Shown piece after piece: positions 54,877-64,000 of a stretch of 64,000 nucleotides of DNA. Position numbers and translations under genes: made by a program. The notes under the pieces are model-generated. The model saw only the letters and a program-made list of their open reading frames with translations, had not been told where the DNA came from and made no database searches. Source of the stretch: Lachnoclostridium sp. An76. Lineage in GTDB: Bacteria > Bacillota > Clostridia > Lachnospirales > Lachnospiraceae. Each line of letters begins with the position of its first letter. The first letter of the stretch is position 1. The stretch lies in NCBI RefSeq assembly GCF_002161355.1, contig NZ_NFHL01000003.1, positions 124,001 through 188,000 on the forward strand. Reading direction: 5' to 3'.

Positions 54877-55467
54877 TCATACCCTTTCCGAACTTCGGAT
54901 ATAATCTTCTATTTCCTCCAGGCATGCAGCCAGATCCCGGTTCTCAAATCGTCTCGTGATCCCTGCCCTGCCCAGTTTTTCCTCGGAAAAATCTTCCTCA
55001 TCTGCCTGGAACCTCCTGCACAGCTCCGAATACTTTGGTTCTGCCTGTCTGCGTTCCCTCTCCACTGCCCTCGCCAGGCGCAGCCCGTCCTCCACCTCGA
55101 TATACACCGGGAGCAGCTTCTCCTCCCCGAAATATTCTCTGAGCGCCCGGTAGGATACCAGCGTCCCGATCACGAGATAGTCATGCGCATCCAGGTCGAT
55201 CTGGCCGTCATCCGCTGTGAAATACGTCCACACCCCGCACCTGGTATTATAGGAACGCACTTCGATCACCTGCTCAGCCTCCTGCATCTCGCGCAGCCGC
55301 TCGTCATCCACAAAAAAATACTCCACGCCGTCGCGCTCCCCCTCCCGGATCGGACGGGTCGTGTAAGGCACGATCGTTCGGAACCCGGGATGCCGCTCCA
55401 GCAGTTTTTTATAGACTGTATCCTTTCCGGAAGAACTCTTCCCCATCACATAATAAATCCTACCCAT
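54877..55467 (-). CDS. Guanylate kinase-like P-loop kinase
   Basis: A 196-residue kinase of the Gmk fold: P-loop MGKSSSGKDTVYK (8-20), PYTTRPIREGERDGVEYFFV (the GMP-binding TTRxxRxxE(x)G block) and a LID with basic residues. Compared with housekeeping Gmk (IVISGPSGVGKGT) the P-loop is divergent, so this may be a paralogue. It occupies the position of tmk (thymidylate kinase) between the decarboxylase and holB. Its start overlaps the decarboxylase gene by 8 bp. Confidence 0.8.
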   Translation of the reverse strand: MGRIYYVMGKSSSGKDTVYKKLLERHPGFRTIVPYTTRPIREGERDGVEYFFVDDERLREMQEAEQVIEVRSYNTRCGVWTYFTADDGQIDLDAHDYLVIGTLVSYRALREYFGEEKLLPVYIEVEDGLRLARAVERERRQAEPKYSELCRRFQADEEDFSEEKLGRAGITRRFENRDLAACLEEIEDYIRSSERV

Positions 55468-56941
55468 CTGTCAGCACCTCGATCTTTCCTCTTGTTTTTG
55501 TCCCTTCAATATGCAGTCCGGCATTGCTGTACTGCCGCAGCCGCTCTGCTGTTCCGGCGGATACCCTCTCTCCCGGCACTGTCAGCGGGATGCCCGGGGG
55601 ATAGATATAGGCATATTCCAATGCCACCCTTCCCCCGCATTCCTCAATGGGGATACACTCTCTGTTTTCCAGGGCAGCGGCCTGTCCCGGCGTATAGGCC
55701 TGTTCATTTTCCACAGCTTCACTATACCAGGCTTCTCCCTCTGACATTGCAGTGCAGTCCCCGTAAGAATGATTATTGCGTCCTGCTTTCGAATAATTTC
55801 TTGCATTCTTGCTATGTTTTGCAAGTTTCCCATCAACCTCATTTAGAGCGGACACCAGCCGTCCCAGTCCTTCCTTTGTGTCAGCCGGAGATGTCATGGC
55901 AATGATGTAAGAAGCCGATGCCATTTCCATCTGTAGGAAATATTTTTCACTTAATAAGTCATATAAACATTTTCCAGTAAACTTTTTATTTTCTTCAAAG
56001 CATCCTGCTGTAGAGACTACGATCTTGGATCTGTCATACCGCTCTGTCTCTGTCAGCTTCAGCCTCTCAAGCCCTTTCAGCCGTTCCCTTGTCTCCTCCA
56101 GAAGCGCTGCATACTGTCCAAAGACTTCTCCCGCTCTTTCTTCCAGCATGCGGATACACTCGTCGATCCCTGCCATCAGTACATAAGAAGGGCTGCTGGA
56201 CTGGAGCATATGCAGATACATGCGGACCCGCTCTCTGTCCGCCCGGATCCCGTTCATATGGAGAAGCGCTGTCTGCGTCAGCGCAGGCAGTGTCTTGTGC
56301 AGGCTGTGGATGACGATATCCGCACCCAGCACATTTCCATTTTCAGGGAACATGGGATGGAAGCCGAAATGCGCGCCATGGGCTTCATCCAGGATCAGGA
56401 TACCCCCTCTCCTGTGGACAGTGTCTGCGATCCCCTTTATATCTGATACTACCCCATCGTATGTAGGCGAGGTGATGACTGTCACCCTGATATCCGGATT
56501 TTCATCGAGCAGGCGTCCCACCTCCCCGGGTGTCACTTCATCATTCAATTCTGTCCCATCCAGCATCCTGGGATATAGATATACCGGCTCCAGTTCATTC
56601 ATCAGTGCCGCATTATATACCGATTTATGGCAGTTGCGCGCCATGAGGATCCTCTCTCCCCGCCTTGTGCTCCCGAGCACCGCGCTCAGGAGCCCCACAG
56701 TGCTCCCGTTGATCAGATAATGTGTCTCCTCCGCGCGGTACACGGACGCCGCCCGCTCCTGCGCTTCCTTCAGTATCCCCCCGGCATGGTGCAGGTCGTC
56801 AAACCCTTCGATCTCCGTAATGTCAATACCATAGGGCAGGTCCGCCCCGGTCAGCCGGGCGCTGCGCTTATGTCCCGGCATATGGAAGCCGTAAAAATCC
56901 GATGCCGAATAATCCTTCAGTTTTTTATATAAAAATTCCAT
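55460..56941 (-). CDS. Orn/Lys/Arg decarboxylase family protein (YaaO-like)
   Basis: A 493-residue PLP-dependent fold-type I enzyme. N-terminus FYGFHMPGHKRS is a family hallmark; the PLP site is VIHSLHKTLPALTQTALLHM with the Schiff-base Lys (about 220), and ILDEAHGAHFGF carries the ring-stacking Asp/His. The substrate (Lys, Arg or Orn) cannot be told. It leads the yaaO-like block with gmk-like kinase, holB, ricT, trmN6 and rsmI. A Ser/Asn-rich segment near residues 375-395 is unusual. Confidence 0.92.
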   Translation of the reverse strand: MEFLYKKLKDYSASDFYGFHMPGHKRSARLTGADLPYGIDITEIEGFDDLHHAGGILKEAQERAASVYRAEETHYLINGSTVGLLSAVLGSTRRGERILMARNCHKSVYNAALMNELEPVYLYPRMLDGTELNDEVTPGEVGRLLDENPDIRVTVITSPTYDGVVSDIKGIADTVHRRGGILILDEAHGAHFGFHPMFPENGNVLGADIVIHSLHKTLPALTQTALLHMNGIRADRERVRMYLHMLQSSSPSYVLMAGIDECIRMLEERAGEVFGQYAALLEETRERLKGLERLKLTETERYDRSKIVVSTAGCFEENKKFTGKCLYDLLSEKYFLQMEMASASYIIAMTSPADTKEGLGRLVSALNEVDGKLAKHSKNARNYSKAGRNNHSYGDCTAMSEGEAWYSEAVENEQAYTPGQAAALENRECIPIEECGGRVALEYAYIYPPGIPLTVPGERVSAGTAERLRQYSNAGLHIEGTKTRGKIEVLTDG

Positions 56942-57183
56942 TTCTCCGCTCCATATTTCTGGTCTTTCCCCATTTTAACATACGTTCCTGCGCCTGACCA
57001 TTATCCTTCTTTTAGAATTATTAACGTGCTTTTTATAGAATCAACACATATTGTACACAAATCCCGGTTATATTATAGGCAAATAAAGCAGAGATGCTTT
57101 TTCACATATATTTCCTCTTTTCTCAGCCGGTGATCTCATCCCGGCTTTTTTTGATGCAGCAGCTCTTCCCGGCCGCCCGCAGT
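56942..57183. other. AT-rich intergenic region with a candidate sRNA
   Basis: This holds a possible plus-strand promoter (TTGTAC, 57051-57056; TATAGG near 57074) and a terminator-like hairpin with a seven-T run (57125-57152). No ORF is seen. Confidence 0.4.
57086..57152 (+). ncRNA. Candidate small RNA
   Basis: Predicted from a promoter-like pair upstream and the terminator AGCCGG / CCGGCTTTTTTT (57125-57152). An internal AAAGCA-GAGA-TGCTTT hairpin lies near 57085-57102. No plus-strand gene upstream explains the terminator, and minus-strand transcripts would lack a U-run. Expression is not shown. Confidence 0.35.
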
Positions 57184-58221
57184 CTATCCTGCTGTTTCTG
57201 TCAGCTCTGTGTGCGCCTGGTCCAGAATGTAAACAAGGTTATCGAGCAGATCCAGTCTCCCATAAGCATCGCTCAATATAACGAGCACATATGGATGCTC
57301 ACCTTTCATCACGATCCCCGCATCATTCTGCACATTGTAATAAGAACCCCTTCCCTCACCGATCCATCCTCCCTTTGAATAGACCGTATACTGTCCTCCC
57401 AATGTCTCAGATATGGCAGAGGACAGTGTATCCGTATATATATTTATAATGCCAGCCAGGCTTCCCCCTGACACAACACGGTCATACATATGGCACCAGA
57501 GCTTCGCAAAATCTCTCGCCTTTACTGAAGTATACCATTCCCCGGATATGACAAAATCCTCACATCCGATCCCTGCTGCCCAGTCATTAAACTCTGTATA
57601 ACCATATGTTGTGATCAGCTCCCCATAAGCATCATTGCTTGACCATGTGATCGTATTTTGGATCGTTCCGTATAAAAAATCCATTGTCTGCGGATAGTCC
57701 TCAACAAGCCATGCGACATACGGTCCCTTGATCGCACTGGCGCTGTAATACATCTCGTCCGCATGATAACTGATCCCGCCCCCGCTGTTCAGGTCATACA
57801 GCATAAAACCAGCCGTATATCCCTCAGCAGCAAACGCATCCAACCCAGCACGTATTTCTCCCTCCAAGGCATCTACATCCTGCTGATCTCCCTCTGTCAG
57901 CCCGTCCCATGTGACCGTCAGGTCCGAGCTGTCCGCTGTCATGATATTCTCAAAAGGGATCTCCGCCTCTTCCGGGATTTCTTCGTCCTCTCCCGCAGCA
58001 ACCGTCTCCTCTGCCGCATACAGGCTGTCAGCCGCCCCGGATACGCGCTCTGATATCCCTGCCTCTCCTTCAGCCATACTGCCTGTCCCCCTGCTGCCGT
58101 CCCCGCTGTATACGAAAAACGCAGCGGCCGCCGTAAGCGCTAAAACAAGAAAAAGCGGCACATCTGCCTTCCCGCAGGGCAGCCCCGGCTTCTTCTTTTC
58201 GTCTGGCTCCAGATACTTCAT
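57184..58221 (-). CDS. Membrane-anchored beta-lactamase-like serine hydrolase
   Basis: A 345-residue protein. A cytoplasmic Lys-rich start and one membrane helix (about 21-39) are followed by an acidic linker (about 45-105) and a class A beta-lactamase-like domain. The catalytic SxxK is in YYSASAIKGPY, SxN in ITWSSNDAYG and the KTG box is KGG in VYSKGGWIGEG. No typical Glu166 omega loop is evident, so a carboxypeptidase or other serine hydrolase is as likely as a true lactamase. The start at 58221 follows AAAGGG. It stands alone. Confidence 0.82.
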   Translation of the reverse strand: MKYLEPDEKKKPGLPCGKADVPLFLVLALTAAAAFFVYSGDGSRGTGSMAEGEAGISERVSGAADSLYAAEETVAAGEDEEIPEEAEIPFENIMTADSSDLTVTWDGLTEGDQQDVDALEGEIRAGLDAFAAEGYTAGFMLYDLNSGGGISYHADEMYYSASAIKGPYVAWLVEDYPQTMDFLYGTIQNTITWSSNDAYGELITTYGYTEFNDWAAGIGCEDFVISGEWYTSVKARDFAKLWCHMYDRVVSGGSLAGIINIYTDTLSSAISETLGGQYTVYSKGGWIGEGRGSYYNVQNDAGIVMKGEHPYVLVILSDAYGRLDLLDNLVYILDQAHTELTETAG

Positions 58222-58363
58222 TACTAATTCCCTTTCATTATGCCTGCGGCAGATATTCATAGCCGTTACTCATCTTTTCAATCCATCCCGGATATTAATT
58301 TTAACATAAATTTTCACTTACGGACAATACTCAGACATAGAACCTTAACATTTAGCCCGGCAC

Positions 58364-59473
58364 TCACTTTTCCGGATGTTCTTCAAACAATTTTGCAATA
58401 TTTTCTTTAAACGGCGCCCGTATCACTCCATGCTCTGTCACGATCCCTGTGATCAGTTCATGAGGCGTCACGTCAAATGCAGGGTTATAACACTTCACCT
58501 CCGGGAGAGTTGACGGCTCCCTGTAATACTTGCTCTTGATCTCTTCCGGATCCCTCAGCTCGATCGTGATGTCATCGCCGGTCGGACAATGAATATCGAT
58601 CGTAGATGTCGGTCCCAGCACATAAAACGGAATGTGATAATACTGCGCCAGCACCGCGACCACACTGGTCCCGATCTTATTCGCCGCATCTCCGTTCGCC
58701 GCGATCCTGTCACATCCTACCAGGCATGCATTGACCCAGCCATTTTTCATCACAAGCCCTGTCATATTGTCACAGATCAGTGTTACATCCACACCAGCCT
58801 TCTGGAGCTCATACGCTGTCAGCCTTGCCCCCTGGAGAAGGGGTCTCGTCTCATCCGCGAACACATGGAACTCCATCCCTCTTTCTTTCCCGAGGAGCAG
58901 AGGACCGAGTGCGGTCCCATATTTCGATGTGGCAAGCGGGCCCGCGTTACAGTGGGTAAGGATCCCATCGCCATCTTTCAGGAGCGACAGGCCGTGTTCA
59001 GAGATCGCCCTGCACATCTCCACGTCTTCCGCCTGGATCTTCCGGCTCTCAGCCAGAAGCAGATCCTTGATCTCAGCCACAGTTTTCTCTCTGTTGTTTA
59101 ATACCACACGCTCCATCCGGTTCAGGGCCCAGCTCAGGTTCACTGCTGTCGGCCGCGATGAATCCAGGTAATCCTTTTTCTCTTTAAATTCTCTGTAAAA
59201 AGTATCAAAATCCTCTGTGTCGATCTGCCTCGCCAGCACATAGATCCCATACCCCGCACAGATGCCGATTGCCGGAGCGCCTCTTACTTTCAGCCTGAAT
59301 ATCGCTTCATAGATATCTTCTGCATTGTCAAGTTCCAGATATTCTTCTACATTCGGAAGTTTCTCCTGATCCAGGATGATCACTTTTGTTCCATCATCAC
59401 TCAGCTTTACATTTTCTGCCTTCTTTGTTAACTCTGTCAACCGCTTCACAACCTTTCTCTTTACAGTCAGCAT
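58364..59473 (-). CDS. mtnA: Methylthioribose-1-phosphate isomerase
   Basis: An enzyme of about 369 residues from the eIF2B-like family, converting MTR-1-phosphate to methylthioribulose-1-phosphate in methionine salvage. Motifs: [33 protein letters not shown] (catalytic Cys), [15 protein letters not shown], and [18 protein letters not shown] (catalytic Asp). The start is uncertain: ATG 59473 has only a weak GGAAG, and a GTG further in follows AGAAAGG. No other salvage genes are adjacent. Sharing the window with metK links it to SAM turnover. Confidence 0.93.
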   Translation of the reverse strand: MLTVKRKVVKRLTELTKKAENVKLSDDGTKVIILDQEKLPNVEEYLELDNAEDIYEAIFRLKVRGAPAIGICAGYGIYVLARQIDTEDFDTFYREFKEKKDYLDSSRPTAVNLSWALNRMERVVLNNREKTVAEIKDLLLAESRKIQAEDVEMCRAISEHGLSLLKDGDGILTHCNAGPLATSKYGTALGPLLLGKERGMEFHVFADETRPLLQGARLTAYELQKAGVDVTLICDNMTGLVMKNGWVNACLVGCDRIAANGDAANKIGTSVVAVLAQYYHIPFYVLGPTSTIDIHCPTGDDITIELRDPEEIKSKYYREPSTLPEVKCYNPAFDVTPHELITGIVTEHGVIRAPFKENIAKLFEEHPEK

Positions 59474-59543
59474 GCTTCCGTATACCAGCATATAAAAAGC
59501 CGGAACTCTGCACAAATACAGCGTTTCCGGCTATTTTACCTAC

Positions 59544-59616
59544 TGAGCGTGCGGGGATTCGAACCCCGGACAACTTGATTAAAAGTCAAGTGCTCTACCA
59601 CCTGAGCTACACGCCC
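59544..59616 (-). tRNA. tRNA-Lys (TTT)
   Basis: 73 nt with GGGCGTG/CACGCTC acceptor stem, anticodon TTT, T-loop GGTTCGAATC. The last tRNA of the rRNA-linked cluster. Confidence 0.95.
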
Positions 59617-59676
59617 ATATCCAATTATATATCTCTATATCTCTGTAACTGCTATGATATTCATTACAGAGAAAAA

Positions 59677-59749
<73 letters not shown>

Positions 59750-59775
59750 ATTTGACACACAATACAGTGTGTAAG

Positions 59776-59849
59776 TTGCGGGAGCAGGATTTGAACCTGC
59801 GACCTTCGGGTTATGAGCCCGACGAGCTTCCAGACTGCTCCACCCCGCG
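59776..59849 (-). tRNA. tRNA-fMet (CAT), initiator
   Basis: 74 nt; starts CGCGGGGTGGAGCAG with the unpaired C1-A72 end and GGG/CCC anticodon stem pairs that mark initiator tRNA. Confidence 0.95.
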
Positions 59850-59880
59850 ATATTAAATTATATTGTCTCATCTGAGACAA

Positions 59881-59953
59881 AGCCGATGATCGGACTCGAA
59901 CCGATAACCTGCTGATTACAAATCAGCTGCTCTGCCAATTGAGCCACATCGGC
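59881..59953 (-). tRNA. tRNA-Thr (TGT)
   Basis: 73 nt; GCCGATG/CATCGGC acceptor, anticodon TGT, T-loop GGTTCGAGTC. Confidence 0.95.
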
Positions 59954-59961
59954 GTATTGAA

Positions 59962-60043
59962 TGGATGGAGAAGGATTCGAACCTTCGAAGGCGTTGCCAA
60001 CAGATTTACAGTCTGCCCCCTTTGGCCACTCGGGAATCCATCC
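59962..60043 (-). tRNA. tRNA-Tyr (GTA)
   Basis: 82 nt with the long variable arm of a class II tRNA; GGATGGA/TCCATCC acceptor, anticodon GTA. Confidence 0.95.
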
Positions 60044-60055
60044 ATATTTTTTAAG

Positions 60056-60128
60056 TGGGGCCTATAGGGCTCGAACCTATGACCCTCTGCTTGTAAGGCA
60101 GATGCTCTCCCAGCTGAGCTAAGACCCC
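60056..60128 (-). tRNA. tRNA-Val (TAC)
   Basis: 73 nt; GGGGTCT/AGGCCCC acceptor, anticodon TAC, T-loop GGTTCGAGCC. Confidence 0.95.
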
Positions 60129-60133
60129 ACAGA

Positions 60134-60207
60134 CGACCCAGAAGAGACTCGAACTCTCGACCTCCGCCGTGACAGGGCGGCGCTCTAACCAACTGAGCCA
60201 CTGGGCC
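60134..60207 (-). tRNA. tRNA-Asp (GTC)
   Basis: 74 nt; GGCCCAG/CTGGGTC acceptor, anticodon GTC, T-loop AGTTCGAGTC. First tRNA after the 23S gene. Confidence 0.95.
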
Positions 60208-60283
60208 ACTTTTTAATTTTTCAAGGTATATACCCTGAAAACTACATACAAAGAATCATCATCCATCTTACCTATTCCCGCTT

Positions 60284-63175
<2,892 letters not shown>

Positions 63176-63397
63176 AAACGATTCGTCCTCACGGGAATGA
63201 GGACTCCTCTACACATATATAGCGTTATATGTGTTGGCAATAGGCCAATTTTATTTGAGTCTGTTTTCTTCAGACTGTATTGTTAATGTTGTTAATAACA
63301 TTACCTCGGATGTCTTGATTTATAAGATATTCTTATCATCAATTGATTTTCTCTGTATGCAGTTTTCAAGGTACATCTGGTTTCTTTCGAAACCAAG

Positions 63398-63470
63398 TGG
63401 AGAATACGAGAGTCGAACTCGTGACCTCCTGCTTGCAAGGCAGGCGCTCTCCCAACTGAGCTAATCCCCC
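63398..63470 (-). tRNA. tRNA-Ala (TGC)
   Basis: 73 nt; GGGGGAT/ATTCTCC acceptor with wobble pairs, anticodon TGC, discriminator A, in the rRNA spacer. Its GGC-reading relative or this tRNA would be read by the cstA T-box if the specifier is alanine. Confidence 0.95.
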
Positions 63471-63545
63471 ATATGGATGGGCTTAAGTGACCTTACCTCT
63501 TTTATCTGTAAAGCTTACTTAAGCTCCCAATATTTTGTTGGCAAA

Positions 63546-63619
<74 letters not shown>

Positions 63620-63626
63620 ATTTAAA

Positions 63627-63742
63627 TTGGCGGCCACCTACTCTCCCACACCGTCTCCAGTGCAGTACCATCGGCCGTTCAGGTCTTAACCATCGTGTTC
63701 GGGATGGGAACGGGTGTTGCCCCTGAACGCATCGCCACCAAT
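63627..63742 (-). rRNA. 5S ribosomal RNA
   Basis: About 116 nt; 5' ATTGGTGGCGATGCG pairs with 3' GTGGCCGCCAAT; the loop ACACCCGTTCCCATCCCGAA is typical. It is placed between 16S and 23S, not after 23S. Confidence 0.95.
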
Positions 63743-63801
63743 ATGTTCTGGTTATCTTGATAACCCAACAATAGACAACAGCTCTTTACTTCTTTTCTTT
63801 T

Positions 63802-64000
<199 letters not shown>

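Overview
The window looks like the chromosome of a fairly GC-rich, endospore-forming Firmicute of the Lachnospiraceae type (relatives of Dorea, Faecalicatena or [Clostridium] scindens). This is inferred from the sporulation genes (spoIIE, yabP, yabQ, spmA, spmB, a CotS-family gene), the Gram-positive gene orders, the S-box and T-box leaders, and a 129-residue protein that resembles a Lachnospiraceae-type hypothetical. No species call is possible from sequence alone.

Layout. 0-5.4 kb: the 3' end of glgD faces a pantothenate/CoA operon (coaBC, an ECF S component, coaX) across 600 bp of palindromic DNA, followed by a small helical protein and a DEDDh exonuclease. 5.4-10.5 kb: a type I toxin-antitoxin candidate and a two-component system with an ABC exporter whose permease gene is broken by a deletion. 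10.7-18.6 kb: cstA behind a T-box leader, KtrAB potassium uptake, an AAA/PD-(D/E)XK protein and a second two-component system. 18.7-26.9 kb: metK behind a SAM-I riboswitch, murA, a shikimate kinase, an FHA protein, a DUF1015 protein, methionine aminopeptidase and pyridoxal kinase. 26.9-36.4 kb: the conserved block hup / rqcP-yabP-yabQ-divIC-spoIIE-tilS-hpt-ftsH, followed by a GH13 glycosidase. 36.5-45.0 kb: phosphoglucomutase, a CotS-like protein, cca, a short Rad50/Mre11-like pair and asnS.

45.1-47.2 kb: two tRNAs next to a visibly AT-rich two-gene island (AAA ATPase plus a small TOPRIM/RloB-like protein). This is the best candidate for a little-described, possibly antiphage system. 47.3-51.2 kb: spmA and spmB on opposite strands around a DUF885 lipoprotein, then an orphan ABC ATPase with altered catalytic motifs. 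51.2-56.9 kb: a block matching the yaaO-tmk-holB-yaaT-yabB-yabC region of Bacillus, with a guanylate-kinase-like gene in the tmk position. 57-59.5 kb: a beta-lactamase-like serine hydrolase and mtnA. 59.5-64 kb: an rRNA operon on the minus strand in the unusual order 16S-5S-tRNA(Ile)-tRNA(Ala)-23S, followed by seven tRNAs.

Most coding is on the minus strand. Beyond protein genes, the window is rich in intergenic palindromes, including a conserved element that starts directly after the stop codons of glgD, coaX and map.
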